Assembly (NCBI RefSeq): GCF_004564235.1
Contig: NZ_SOMN01000032.1
Coordinates: forward strand, 1-64,000
DNA: 64,000 nucleotides
Direction of reading: 5' to 3'
DNA from: Cohnella luojiensis
GTDB taxonomy: Bacteria > Bacillota > Bacilli > Paenibacillales > Paenibacillaceae
Of this stretch, positions 34,578-43,712 are shown piece by piece. Every line of letters starts with the position of its first letter. Position 1 is the first letter of the stretch. The notes under the pieces were generated by a model that did no database searches, was not told the origin of the DNA, and saw nothing but the letters and a program-made list of their open reading frames with translations. The translations under genes were made by a program, and so were the position numbers.

Positions 34578-34628
34578 ACCCTAAAACGTATATCTCATTA
34601 ATCGTTAACCCTAGAAAGGATGATTTCG

Positions 34629-35903
34629 ATGGCACTATCTCAATCCCGTTCCGATTACGCCGTACCTCTAGCCGATATTCTTAACGCGCATAGGGTCCTT
34701 CAGGAAGTAGTTAGCCAAACCCCTTTGCAGCTGAACCGTGCCCTGTCCGCTAAATTCGGCTGCAATGTTTATTTGAAAAGAGAAGATCTGCAGGTCGTGC
34801 GCTCCTTCAAGATTCGCGGAGCCTACTACCTTATCGCGTCTTTACCCGAAGAAGAGCGAAAAAAAGGCGTTATCTGCGCAAGCGCGGGCAATCACGCCCA
34901 AGGCGTGGCCTACTCCTGCCAGAAGCTTGGCATTACCGGGATCATTTACATGCCGGCCACGACGCCTAGGCAGAAGATCAACCAGGTGAGGCTGTTCGGC
35001 GGAGACAAGGTAGATATCCGATTGATTGGGGATACCTTCGACGATGCCTATGCAGAGGCCATAAGGGTCAGCCAAGAAGAGGGTCTGCCATTCGTGCATC
35101 CGTTCGACGATGCGCGGATTATTGCGGGTAACGCGACTCTGGGTAAAGAAATCATAGAGGGCGGCGCTCCCTCCATCGATCTGCTGCTCGTTACGATCGG
35201 CGGGGGCGGATTGGCGGCAGGCGTCTCCACTTATATGAAAGCAATAAGTCCTTCAACCAAAATCGTCGGCGTAGAGCCCGAAGGAGCTCCTTCCATGCAG
35301 CGTGCCTTGGAAGCACACGAGGTTGTCACGCTTAAGGAAATCGACAAATTCGTGGACGGGGCAGCCGTCAAGCGGGTCGGCGAACTCACGTATGCCCTAT
35401 GCCGCGACCTGCTGGATGACATCGTCATCGTTCCCGAAGGCCGTGTTTGTACGACGATATTGGAGCTATACAATGAGCATGCTATCGTTGCCGAACCGGC
35501 GGGAGCTTTGACCGTCGCCGCTCTCTCCGCCCTCGATCCCGATACCGTGCGCGGGAAGAATGTCGTTTGTATCATCAGCGGCGGGAATAACGACATCGAC
35601 AGAATGCAGGAAATCAAAGAACGCTCGCTCATTTATGAGGGGTTGAAACACTATTTCATGATCAACTTTCCTCAACGGGCAGGAGCGCTGCGCGAATTTC
35701 TGGACGACGTGCTCGGACCTAACGACGACATCGTGCAATTCGAATACACTAAGAAACACAATAAAGAGAATGGCCCCTCTCTTGTCGGCATCGAGCTGAA
35801 GTGCCCGGAGGACTACGACAGCCTGGTAGCCAGGATGAACGGCAAAGGGTTTCAGTTCATCGAGCTGAACAAAGACCCTATTTTGTTTAACCTGCTCATC
35901 TAA
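34629..35903 (+). CDS. ilvA: Threonine dehydratase, biosynthetic
   Basis: A 424-residue PLP enzyme. The Schiff-base lysine lies in VRSFKIRGAYY (about K61) and the glycine-rich phosphate loop is TIGGGGLAAGVSTYMKAI. The SAGNHAQGVAYSC motif is typical. A C-terminal ACT-like regulatory domain starts near residue 330 (YFMINFPQRAGALREFLDDV), shorter than in E. coli IlvA and like the Bacillus/Corynebacterium type. It converts threonine to 2-oxobutanoate, the first step to isoleucine, and the T-box upstream fits that. Start: ATG at 34629 with GAAAGGA eight bases before; an earlier ATG at 34620 overlaps that site. Confidence 0.95.
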   Translation: MALSQSRSDYAVPLADILNAHRVLQEVVSQTPLQLNRALSAKFGCNVYLKREDLQVVRSFKIRGAYYLIASLPEEERKKGVICASAGNHAQGVAYSCQKLGITGIIYMPATTPRQKINQVRLFGGDKVDIRLIGDTFDDAYAEAIRVSQEEGLPFVHPFDDARIIAGNATLGKEIIEGGAPSIDLLLVTIGGGGLAAGVSTYMKAISPSTKIVGVEPEGAPSMQRALEAHEVVTLKEIDKFVDGAAVKRVGELTYALCRDLLDDIVIVPEGRVCTTILELYNEHAIVAEPAGALTVAALSALDPDTVRGKNVVCIISGGNNDIDRMQEIKERSLIYEGLKHYFMINFPQRAGALREFLDDVLGPNDDIVQFEYTKKHNKENGPSLVGIELKCPEDYDSLVARMNGKGFQFIELNKDPILFNLLI

Positions 35904-36008
35904 TTTTGACACAGCCTCCCTTTACGTTTATCCCTATTTTACACTCGGACGTTACAGTGAACATAGAACTGTACGTTCTGACTAACCGGGATAAGGCGAG
36001 GTGCGCAA

Positions 36009-37169
36009 ATGACTAAACGAAGAAAAATCTTCATCTTGTACGCGCGGTTCGGAGAAGGTCACTGGCAGGCTGCTTCCGCGCTGCGGCACAGCTTTGCGAA
36101 TCAGGGAAACACGGAGATTAGGCTCATCGACCTGCTGGCCGAATCCCATCCCGTCCTTAACGGAGTAAGCCAATACGTATATAACAAGAGTTACCATGTT
36201 CTGCCCCAAGTTTACGGTTGGGTATATGAAGCGACTAAAGGCATGAAATCCAATTCCATGTTCGCTTCCTGGTTGCATTCCTTCGGCGCTGAAACTTTAC
36301 AAAGACTCGTGGAAGATGAGCGCCCGGATGCCATCGTCCATACGTTCCCGATATTGGTATTGCCGTTCGTGACCCAGAAAACGGGACGTAAAATCCCCAT
36401 GTTCAACGTCGTTACGGACTTTGACCTGCACTTCAGATGGGTTCACCCCGACGTGGATAAATATTATGTTGCGACGGAAGATATAGGCAGGCAGCTTTGC
36501 GAACTTGGCGTTGATCCCTCGCGCGTTGCCGCCACCGGGATCCCGATTCGGCCAACCTTTATGTCAGGGACAACCGGAGCTCTGGCCGCTTCCTATTATG
36601 ATCTGACACCCAGTAAACCAATCGTACTCGTAATGGCTGCTGCGAGCATACCGTGGACCGAAACCGCCGAACTAAGCCGAAAGCTGGCAGAGCGATGCAA
36701 TGCCCAAGTCGTTATCGTGTGCGGGCGTAACCGATCCTTGCGGGCTTCCTTATCGAATGAACTCTTGACGATTAAGGAAATCACAGTGTTAGGATACGTC
36801 GAACACATTGATGAGTTAATGAGTATATCTGCCTGCATCATCACCAAGCCCGGCGGACTGACTTTATCGGAAGCTATTTTCGCCGAGTTGCCTATTTTTC
36901 TCTATCGCCCCGTTCCCGGACAGGAACGCAACAATGCCCGTTATTTGGCAAGCAAAGGCGCTGCGGTCATCTGCCAAACGGTAGAGCAAGCAGGAAAATC
37001 CGTCACGGAGCTGCTGGAAAAGCCCGAACGCCGAATAGAGATGAGGAAAGCTCTTAAGGCGCTTAGCAAAAAAGGAGCATCGGACAGCATCGCCTTGGAT
37101 ATTGCCCGCCAATTGCATATAATGAAAGAGGTTTCCTTGGCTTACGGTTCGATTCTGATTGAAGGTTGA
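36009..37169 (+). CDS. GT28-type glycosyltransferase, diglucosyldiacylglycerol synthase-like (UgtP family)
   Basis: A 386-residue enzyme of the MGDG synthase/UgtP/MurG superfamily. GEGHWQAASAL (residues 15-25) is the diacylglycerol-side N-terminal motif with the characteristic GxGH, and KPGGLTLSEAIFAELPIFLY (from residue 280) is the UDP-sugar binding site. It should transfer a sugar from a UDP donor to diacylglycerol for membrane glycolipids or a lipoteichoic-acid anchor. The next gene, an MFS transporter, starts 17 bases on; in B. subtilis relatives the glucosyltransferase and the flippase-like LtaA are paired, and that arrangement fits here. Confidence 0.85.
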   Translation: MTKRRKIFILYARFGEGHWQAASALRHSFANQGNTEIRLIDLLAESHPVLNGVSQYVYNKSYHVLPQVYGWVYEATKGMKSNSMFASWLHSFGAETLQRLVEDERPDAIVHTFPILVLPFVTQKTGRKIPMFNVVTDFDLHFRWVHPDVDKYYVATEDIGRQLCELGVDPSRVAATGIPIRPTFMSGTTGALAASYYDLTPSKPIVLVMAAASIPWTETAELSRKLAERCNAQVVIVCGRNRSLRASLSNELLTIKEITVLGYVEHIDELMSISACIITKPGGLTLSEAIFAELPIFLYRPVPGQERNNARYLASKGAAVICQTVEQAGKSVTELLEKPERRIEMRKALKALSKKGASDSIALDIARQLHIMKEVSLAYGSILIEG

Positions 37170-37186
37170 TTAAAGGAGAGCTGCCT

Positions 37187-38386
37187 GTGAGCAAGGCTTC
37201 TATAAAATCTTTTTTCCAATCGGACATGCTGCTGTTTCTGGCGATTCTCTATTTAGTGGAGTTCGTGAGAGGCGCGGCTTTGATCAGCTTTCTTCCGATC
37301 TATGGGGATAAGGCGCTCGGCCTCGATTTGGACGTCATCGGAGCAGCCATTACGGCCCATTACCTGACGGACACGAGTTTGAAGCTTGCCATCGGATATT
37401 TGCTTGATCGCCTGTCTGTTCGCACCGTCGTATGCATAGGATTACTATTCTCGTTCGTCGGCATCGCCATCCTGCAATTCGCGGATATCCCGTGGATATT
37501 CATCTCTGCCGCAGCCATATACGGAATTGGCATCTCTCCAATTTGGATCGTCTGTCTCACAAAGGTGAATGAAAACCAGCGCGCTACCCAGATGGGCTTC
37601 CTATATACGATCTGGCTCGTGGGTTTAGGCAGCGGGCCCGTCGTTACGAACCTTCTTCTGGATTTCAACCTCGATCTGACTTATTGGGTTATGGCGGGAG
37701 TGGCTCTTGCGGCGTTTCTTCTATCCCTCTTTATTCGCGGAGGACGAAGCGTTCACATTGACGTCGTCCCGTTCCGACAGCAATTGGCCATCCTCGGGAG
37801 CCGATTGCGCGATATGAAGCTTCTCCTGCCCGGAATGGTCCTGCAGACGCTCGGTGCGGGCATGCTGTTGCCCATCCTGCCGAGCTTCGCGGTTAACAGT
37901 CTCGGAATGACGGCAACTCATTATTCTATCCTGCTTATTATTGGCGGCGGCTGCACCGTTGTCGGACTAATTCCGATGGGTAAGCTTTCCGATTCCTTAG
38001 GAAAAAAATGGTTCCTCATTGCCGGATTCTTGGCATTCGGTATCGTATTGTTCGCCCTGACCCAGCACCCTCAGCTCGCATTAGCGTTATTCTGGGCTTT
38101 CGTGCTCGGTATCTCCTATGCCGCCGTACTGCCCGCATGGAATGCATTGCTCGCGGCCTATGTTCCCCCAGGTCAACAAGGCCTCGGGTGGGGAGTGTTC
38201 TCCACGGTTGAAGGAATCGGCGGCATTATCGGACCGATTATCGGCGGGTTTCTTGCCACTCGATTCAGCGAATCCTCAGTCGTCGGCTTGGCTGGAATCA
38301 TGTTTATGATCATCAGCTTATTTTACGTCTTCTTCCCTTTCCGGTTATTTAAGGGGGATTCGTTGCCTCCCGCAAAAGAATCGTAG
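37187..38386 (+). CDS. MFS transporter, possible glycolipid flippase (LtaA-like position)
   Basis: About 399 residues with twelve predicted membrane helices. The first reads LLFLAILYLVEFVRGAALIS. The A-motif region between helices 2 and 3 is weak (YLLDRLSVRTVV) and the C-terminal half has GKLSDSLGKKW, the counterpart loop. The gene follows the UgtP-like glycosyltransferase gene by 17 bases, an arrangement shared with LtaA, which moves diglucosyl-diacylglycerol to the outer leaflet; this function is inferred from context only. Start: GTG at 37187 with AAAGGAG nine bases upstream; the frame is open seven codons earlier within the previous gene. Confidence 0.8.
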   Translation: MSKASIKSFFQSDMLLFLAILYLVEFVRGAALISFLPIYGDKALGLDLDVIGAAITAHYLTDTSLKLAIGYLLDRLSVRTVVCIGLLFSFVGIAILQFADIPWIFISAAAIYGIGISPIWIVCLTKVNENQRATQMGFLYTIWLVGLGSGPVVTNLLLDFNLDLTYWVMAGVALAAFLLSLFIRGGRSVHIDVVPFRQQLAILGSRLRDMKLLLPGMVLQTLGAGMLLPILPSFAVNSLGMTATHYSILLIIGGGCTVVGLIPMGKLSDSLGKKWFLIAGFLAFGIVLFALTQHPQLALALFWAFVLGISYAAVLPAWNALLAAYVPPGQQGLGWGVFSTVEGIGGIIGPIIGGFLATRFSESSVVGLAGIMFMIISLFYVFFPFRLFKGDSLPPAKES

Positions 38387-38428
38387 TAGTACATTACTTG
38401 CCGCTTGGGTTGATTGGAGTTAAAGAGA

Positions 38429-39058
38429 ATGTGGAACGCGCATTGGACTTGGACGGCCGCATGGAGCTTATCTGAATGGATCAACTATGCTAAAGGCATG
38501 AATCTTGAAGACATCAAGGAATGGCTTCACCGCTATTCCGAGTATGGGCCTCTGCCCGGTATTTTGCTTCCTTTTCTGGAGGCTTTGCTGCCTATTCTGC
38601 CTTTGGTCGTATTCGTTGTTGCCAATGCGGCCGCTTACGGAATTTGGCTCGGATTTCTGTACTCGTGGATCGGCGTGACTTCGGGTTCCATAGTCGTGTT
38701 TATACTCGCAAGACGGCTCGGTTATCGTTATGGGGATCGGATTCGCAAGAGGTTTCCTAAATCGGAGAAGTTCTTCGGTTACGTGGAACGGAAAGGCTTC
38801 ACTCCGATCTTCCTGCTCGCATGTTTCCCGTTCTCCCCTTCCGCGCTCGTGAACATCGCTTCCGGATTATCGAAGATCCCGTTGCATACGTTCCTAACCG
38901 CGATGGCCCTGGGCAAAGCGGTCATGATATTCACGCTCTCCTTTCTCGGTTACGACTTGCAAGCGATGGCCGATCAGCCGTGGCGTATCGTGCTTGCGAT
39001 CGCAATTCTCATCTTGATGTGGCTCGGCGGACGCAAACTGGAAAACCGCTATCATTAA
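38429..39058 (+). CDS. TVP38/TMEM64 family (DedA-superfamily) membrane protein
   Basis: A 209-residue membrane protein. The family core is visible: LPGILLPFLEALLPILPLVVF, a re-entrant-like region; GVTSGSIVVFILARRLGYRY with the conserved (F/Y)xxxR; and LLACFPFSPSALVNIASGLS. The family is linked to lipid scrambling or undecaprenyl phosphate handling and to membrane stress; the specific substrate here is unknown. ATG at 38429 chosen because GGAG lies ten bases upstream; a TTG five codons earlier sits at that site. It is transcribed with the two genes before it. Confidence 0.87.
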   Translation: MWNAHWTWTAAWSLSEWINYAKGMNLEDIKEWLHRYSEYGPLPGILLPFLEALLPILPLVVFVVANAAAYGIWLGFLYSWIGVTSGSIVVFILARRLGYRYGDRIRKRFPKSEKFFGYVERKGFTPIFLLACFPFSPSALVNIASGLSKIPLHTFLTAMALGKAVMIFTLSFLGYDLQAMADQPWRIVLAIAILILMWLGGRKLENRYH

Positions 39059-39144
39059 ACATTTAACTTTGACATAGCCAAGCATAACCCGTTCCCTCCG
39101 GTGGAACGCTAATCGAGCAATCGATCGCAAAGGAGGGAATGGTC

Positions 39145-39288
39145 ATGTCGGGCGAAAACCCTTCCGCCAATCAGAAAGCGGCCAGCAAGGCACAATCGGA
39201 GGCAGATCGTTCGGGAGTAGGCAAGCAGAAAGCGCGCCAGCTTCAATCGGATGCCGATAGAGCAGCCGTTCCGAAACACGGATTGTGA
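39145..39288 (+). CDS. Small hydrophilic protein, 47 residues, two internal repeats
   Basis: The product contains two related halves, NQKAASKAQSEADRSGV and KQKARQLQSDADRAAV, flanked by MSGENPSA and PKHGL. It is lysine/alanine/glutamine-rich, likely helical and disordered in solution, in the manner of small spore or stress proteins. AAAGGAGG lies eight bases before the ATG at 39145, a strong start. No homologue is recognised. The next gene starts 13 bases after the stop codon, so the pair is co-transcribed. Confidence 0.7.
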   Translation: MSGENPSANQKAASKAQSEADRSGVGKQKARQLQSDADRAAVPKHGL

Positions 39289-39301
39289 GGGAGAGCATAC
39301 C

Positions 39302-39586
39302 ATGAGCGAAACCAACAAGGATAGAATGGAACCCATTTCCGGCGAGAAGGTCGAAGTGAACGGGATATACGAGAACGAATGGGGACGCGAGGAAAGGCTC
39401 ATGCGTGGAGATACGTTTCCCGCCGATCTGATGCTTGGCAATACGGAATGGAAACTATCGGAGTTGATAGTGGACAACCATCACGAAGGCCGAACCGATG
39501 GACGGCTCGTCCCTAAAGAAGACGACTTAAACAAGCGAGGCAAAATCGATCACCCTCGGCGGCAGATGGACCGTGGAAAGAAATAA
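39302..39586 (+). CDS. YjzC-like small protein
   Basis: A 94-residue protein. Its core, GEKVEVNGIYENEWGREE, then LMRGDTFPADLMLGNTEWKL, follows the YjzC pattern of GEK-(3)-NGIY-(1)-E, a G-D-x-F-P turn and a late W. It is followed by an acidic and basic tail to RGKK. YjzC-type proteins are short and of unknown function. GAGGGAGAG lies before the ATG. It shares a transcript with the 47-residue gene, closed by the terminator at 39597. Confidence 0.65.
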   Translation: MSETNKDRMEPISGEKVEVNGIYENEWGREERLMRGDTFPADLMLGNTEWKLSELIVDNHHEGRTDGRLVPKEDDLNKRGKIDHPRRQMDRGKK

Positions 39587-39596
39587 CTTCAACGAG

Positions 39597-39632
39597 AAAG
39601 ACCAATCGGTTTTTACCGATTGGTCTTTTTTG
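39597..39632 (+). terminator. Rho-independent terminator
   Basis: AAAGACCAATCGGT and ACCGATTGGTCTTT form a perfect stem with TTTT loop and T-run. It can work in both directions, ending the small-gene transcript and protecting from the convergent gene at 39658. Confidence 0.85.
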
Positions 39633-39657
39633 TTTTTGTTGTTGGCTGTGTCGGCAG

Positions 39658-40710
39658 CTATTTTTTCGCTTCGTCAACGGGCTCCAACTCTTCCTCCCGG
39701 TGAAGCCACCTTTCAATCAGCTTGTCTAATCGGCGTAATCTCTCCTCATACGTATAGACAGCCGAGGTGATAACGAACAGGCGGGCCCTGGCAGTCAGAT
39801 CCTCGTCCGTACGCTCGCCGATCATCTCCGTCAGCAGCATGGAAGCTTCGGGAGGAGGAGCCGCAGCCGATGCGCCAGGCTTCATTTTCCCTTCCCATTT
39901 CCACAGCAACTGCTCGTGATAGCCGCACAACGATTCAATATGCCGATCAATAAGTTGATTCCATGATTTGCTTGTCGAAACGGCCCAATAATGATCCTCC
40001 ACCGCATCGATAAGCGTGTTGCCGCGTTCAAGCGCCGTAAGCATTCCTTTATACACGACTAATAACCTCACTCGCTTAAGCCTCGAATTCTTCCTGAATA
40101 CCCGCTCCTCGGCGAAGAGCTCGTAGAATTCATCCAGCTTGCGAAGCCTGCTTCTCAGGCGGTTCTGTTCTTCCCGGTATACGTTCTCCTTCAGTTCGTT
40201 GGACACGACGGTCCTGAGCAAACGGGATAACAGCGCCTGAACCTCTTCCACCTGCTTCATAAAGCGATTGCGATGACGCGGCGGCGCTATCGCTACGTTA
40301 ACGGCGAATGCGGCAACCATCCCCGTCAAAATTGCGGCTAGCCGGTCAAAAGCAAGATTCCATCCTTGGCCTTGTGCTTCCATGATGACTACGACCGTTA
40401 CCAGCGTTAGAGCGATGGTTTCTTCCGTCTTCAACCGGATGCACAATAAGATCACGCAGATACATACAAAACCTACGAAGACAGGCGTGTTTCCGAGGAG
40501 CCATACGGCGGCGATCGCGATGATCGCCCCGAGCACATTGCTCTGAACTTGCTCCAATACCTGCATCCAAGATCGGTAGATCGAAGGCTGTATGGTGAAA
40601 ATAGCCGCAATTGCCGCGATAAGAGGCGAATCCAATCCGACTAAAGTGCCAACCCATAGCGCAATCGCGACGGCAAGGCCCGTCTTTATCACCCTTGCTC
40701 CGATCGTCAT
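39658..40710 (-). CDS. FUSC/aromatic-acid-exporter family membrane protein
   Basis: A 350-residue protein. The first 150 residues form membrane helices with IGARVIKTGLAVAIALWVGT, DSPLIAAIAAIFTIQPSIYR and RLAAILTGMVAAFAVNVAIAP, the signature of the ArAE_1/FUSC_2 family. The C-terminal 200 residues are a soluble helical domain rich in charged residues (RLRSRLRKLDEFYELFAEER). Members may export aromatic acids or simply shape the membrane; function in Firmicutes is not known. Its ATG overlaps the stop codon of the gene upstream by four bases. Confidence 0.82.
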   Translation of the reverse strand: MTIGARVIKTGLAVAIALWVGTLVGLDSPLIAAIAAIFTIQPSIYRSWMQVLEQVQSNVLGAIIAIAAVWLLGNTPVFVGFVCICVILLCIRLKTEETIALTLVTVVVIMEAQGQGWNLAFDRLAAILTGMVAAFAVNVAIAPPRHRNRFMKQVEEVQALLSRLLRTVVSNELKENVYREEQNRLRSRLRKLDEFYELFAEERVFRKNSRLKRVRLLVVYKGMLTALERGNTLIDAVEDHYWAVSTSKSWNQLIDRHIESLCGYHEQLLWKWEGKMKPGASAAAPPPEASMLLTEMIGERTDEDLTARARLFVITSAVYTYEERLRRLDKLIERWLHREEELEPVDEAKK

Positions 40711-41816
40711 GCGTTGTCTCCTCTCGCCGCCGGTTGGAGAAGATTAACCTCGGCGGTTGCTGCCTCTTGGCCGTTCACGACGAGCGCAAGCTGATGGATG
40801 CCCGGGTAATGGCGGCGAGTGGACAGGTCGGCGAAGGAGAAGCTCCTTCCGCCTTGCAGCAGGCTGCCGCCCGAAGCCGTTTTCTCGCTAAGCTTAAACA
40901 GTTTGCGGTAAACCTTCCCCGTCGTTCGCGGAAAGGATACCGCGAGCTCCAATCTCAGCTTAACCGGCTCATCGGCCGGTACTTGAAGGCCATAACGGAA
41001 CTCAACGGAGCCGCCGATTTCCAAAGCCGAAGGCGTAACGGTCCACTCCGTCACTTGAGCTTCCGGTACCGGCACGATTCCGAACAAAGCCATAGCCGCC
41101 GGGTCGGCGGATCTTAATAGCCCCCTGCACCCGTGGCGAACGATCCAATCCGTTTCCTCCCGAGCGCCTATCCACGACTTCGCGATAGCGAGAACCTTGT
41201 CCGGATGATCCTTCGAGATATCGTTCAGATTATTCGCAACGCTTCGCCTCACGTATTCCGACGGGTCCGCTTTCAGTCGCTCCAAGATCGGCCATATCGG
41301 GCTTGGATCCCGCTTCAGCGCAGGCAACGCATCCGCCCAAGGCAACCGAGGGCGGCAGCCTTCGCTCGCAAGCCTTCTTACATGCTCGTTAGGATGCCGG
41401 CTCCACAGCTCCATCTGAGCCATCATGCGAGGCTGATCATGCTTCAAATAGGGACGCACGGCAAATTCCGAGGAAGACATCCTCGTGAATAACTCGAGAG
41501 CCGCCACGGAACGCTCCCAATGAGCCAAGCCATATACCTCGACAAAATCGGGGAAAAATAAATAAGGAAAGCCTCGGCATTCCTCCGCGATCGCTTCGAG
41601 CACGTCCAGCGCTGCTTCATACTCTGCCGGCAACGCAGCCCCAAGACTCGCCGTGATTCGGCGCATCCGTCCCTTCAGCTCCAACTCGTCCCATCCCTCG
41701 GCAAGCGCAAGCCGAACGAAGGCCTCTCCATCGAATGCAGGATAGGCCTTTCGTACAATATCATTAAATGCTCTAAGAAAAGGCTCGTTATACATCGCCT
41801 TGAGCGGTTCCGCCAT
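40707..41816 (-). CDS. HEAT-repeat DNA alkylation repair protein (AlkC/AlkD type)
   Basis: About 369 residues. Helical HEAT-like repeats include HWERSVAALELFTRMSSSEF, HPNEHVRRLASEGCRPRLPW and DPSEYVRRSVANNLNDISKD, followed by an AKSWIGAREETDWIVRHGCRGLLR region typical of AlkC-family 3-methyladenine glycosylases. The C-terminal 110 residues form an immunoglobulin-like beta domain (VTEWTVTPSALEIGGSVEFRY), which AlkC proteins of Firmicutes also carry. It should excise alkylated bases; the base specificity cannot be read. Start: ATG at 41814-41816 with AGGAGG; open frame continues upstream without a site. Confidence 0.82.
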   Translation of the reverse strand: MAEPLKAMYNEPFLRAFNDIVRKAYPAFDGEAFVRLALAEGWDELELKGRMRRITASLGAALPAEYEAALDVLEAIAEECRGFPYLFFPDFVEVYGLAHWERSVAALELFTRMSSSEFAVRPYLKHDQPRMMAQMELWSRHPNEHVRRLASEGCRPRLPWADALPALKRDPSPIWPILERLKADPSEYVRRSVANNLNDISKDHPDKVLAIAKSWIGAREETDWIVRHGCRGLLRSADPAAMALFGIVPVPEAQVTEWTVTPSALEIGGSVEFRYGLQVPADEPVKLRLELAVSFPRTTGKVYRKLFKLSEKTASGGSLLQGGRSFSFADLSTRRHYPGIHQLALVVNGQEAATAEVNLLQPAARGDNA

Positions 41817-41873
41817 TCCGATTCCTCCTGAAAAGCATATACCATCTAATTGTGACAAATGAAACCTTTACCA

Positions 41874-42563
41874 TTATAGCATGTCAGGCCTCCTGGAAGC
41901 TTCCTTTGCCGCAACCGCAAGCGAGCGTATTTTCCCCATCCATACGCATAGAAAGGCCGACAGGAAAGAAGTCATCGCGAGCGTCTCCACCCCTTCTTCC
42001 AAGGACTGCAACAGCCTCTCCGTCCCTTTGTCTAAGCTGCGAATGTGAATCGTATCCATTCCAACGGAACATATGGCCAGCAATAAGGCGACAATTAGAA
42101 ATAGACGGGATGACCGGTTATCTCCGATCAACCGCCATATCCCCCATAATGCAGCCAAGCCGAAGGCCATGTAAATAAGAATGATCCAATCGCCTTCTTC
42201 CATCCAAGGAAGAATCTTAATGCCCGTCGGCTTGAGGAAGCGGTCTCTGATTCTCTCATGAAGGGCAAACCTCTCATCCAGGGCAAGCCAAGCGAATGCC
42301 GCGGCAACGATTAGCCAACCCAGAACGTCTCTCCGCGATGATTTCCCGGTCAATCCTTCTAGGTATGCGACTAACCCCGTAACCGCGGCCGTCAACACGA
42401 GCAATAGGCTTTCCAGCCAAGTCAAGGGCGTTGCCTCGGATGCGACATATATCCAATAATTCGGCCAAGCGGCAACCACGATCAGAAGCATGAATCCTAT
42501 GACTGCCCCCCACAAAACGAGGAGCAGCATCCGTTCCCCCGTAAACCCCTTTAACCGGCTCAT
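41874..42563 (-). CDS. Multi-pass membrane protein of unknown function
   Basis: A 229-residue protein with about six predicted membrane helices. A striking acidic motif LALDERFALHERIRDRFLKP sits between helices 3 and 4, and SLEEGVETLAM lies before the last helix; similar D-E-(4)-H-E motifs occur in uncharacterised membrane families and could bind metal. No family name is assigned. It is followed on the minus strand by nothing until 41874's stop; upstream lies the 2-hydroxyacid dehydrogenase gene 18 bases away. Confidence 0.65.
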   Translation of the reverse strand: MSRLKGFTGERMLLLVLWGAVIGFMLLIVVAAWPNYWIYVASEATPLTWLESLLLVLTAAVTGLVAYLEGLTGKSSRRDVLGWLIVAAAFAWLALDERFALHERIRDRFLKPTGIKILPWMEEGDWIILIYMAFGLAALWGIWRLIGDNRSSRLFLIVALLLAICSVGMDTIHIRSLDKGTERLLQSLEEGVETLAMTSFLSAFLCVWMGKIRSLAVAAKEASRRPDML

Positions 42564-42581
42564 TCTTAATCCCCCGTATCC

Positions 42582-43562
42582 TTATGGTTTCATCGGCCGC
42601 GCTAGATTCTGAGGATTTCCTGTAACGAAACCAACCAAATTATCTATCCACGTGTCGTAGCCGCGCCGGATAACCTCTTGCGAATACCATGCCGTATGCC
42701 CGGTCTGAAGGAGTCGCCCTTCCGCAATCTGCTTGCGGGCAAGTTCATTCGATTCCCCAATCGGGAAAATATCGTCAACCGCATAACCCTTCAACGTCCC
42801 TTGGTCGATCGCTTTCACGACGGCTTCCGGATGGACCAAGGCGCAGCGAGATACATTGATAAGCGTTGCCCCGGGCTTCATCTTCGCCAGCTCTTGCTCG
42901 CCGAATGCCGCGCTCCCCTGCCATTGCGCGGGGAAATGCAAGCTTACGACATCGCTGGAGGCTAGAAGCTCCTCCATGCTCACGTTAGGAATGCCCTCTA
43001 TGCTGCGTTTAGGATCGTATCCTAGCACCCGCATCCCAAATACGCGGGCCAGCTCTGCTACCCGGCTGCCTATTCTCCCGAGCCCGACGATTCCGATCGT
43101 TCGTCCCTGAAGCTCCCATCCGAGCACGGACGTCCCCGCCGGAACGCGTCCACGCACTCTGTCTTGGCTGAGGTGGATTCGGCGCGACATCGTCAAGAGC
43201 AAACCAAGCGCGTGCTCGGCGACCGACTCCGTCGAATACTCCGGCAGATGGCTAAGCGCGATGCCTTTACTATGCAAATAATCCATATCGATATAGTCCA
43301 CGCCGGTAGCAAATACGGCGATTCCCTTAAGCTTTGGCAGACGCTCAAGCCAGGCGCCGTCGATGACTTGCACCGATCGCGGAGTCAAGCCCGCGTAATC
43401 CGCGTCAGCCAAGCGCGATACGATCTCGTCCGCGCCAAGGGGCTCCATTGCCGAGCCGAAAGCAACTTGAGCAACGGCTTCCAATCTCGAGGCTTGCAGC
43501 TCCGTGAACGTATTCCTGCCTTGAGCCGTAATAACAGTTACCTGATTTGAAGTCTTTACCAT
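42582..43562 (-). CDS. D-isomer-specific 2-hydroxyacid dehydrogenase
   Basis: About 326 residues. The NAD-binding motif GIVGLGRIGSRVAELARVFG is in the middle, with the catalytic Arg in NVSRCALVH, the Glu in the stretch PIGESNELARKQIAEG and a His near LLQTGHTAWYSQEV. The catalytic-site His pattern GHTAWYS is typical of phosphoglycerate dehydrogenase-like members. The exact substrate is not predictable. Start: ATG at 43560-43562 with GGGAGCGGG upstream; the frame is open for 43 more codons without a site. It forms a two-gene unit with the membrane-protein gene. Confidence 0.87.
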   Translation of the reverse strand: MVKTSNQVTVITAQGRNTFTELQASRLEAVAQVAFGSAMEPLGADEIVSRLADADYAGLTPRSVQVIDGAWLERLPKLKGIAVFATGVDYIDMDYLHSKGIALSHLPEYSTESVAEHALGLLLTMSRRIHLSQDRVRGRVPAGTSVLGWELQGRTIGIVGLGRIGSRVAELARVFGMRVLGYDPKRSIEGIPNVSMEELLASSDVVSLHFPAQWQGSAAFGEQELAKMKPGATLINVSRCALVHPEAVVKAIDQGTLKGYAVDDIFPIGESNELARKQIAEGRLLQTGHTAWYSQEVIRRGYDTWIDNLVGFVTGNPQNLARPMKP

Positions 43563-43712
43563 TGGACCCGCTCCCTTCAATACCCTTTTGAGCAATTCGA
43601 CGTCTCGATTCCCCAAAAGGTTTCTTATTCGATTTCGGGCAGGTTGTGGGTCTTCCCCAATCCCCTTATAATGGGAGTCAAATGTTCGCAATATCTAGGA
43701 GGCCTGGACAGT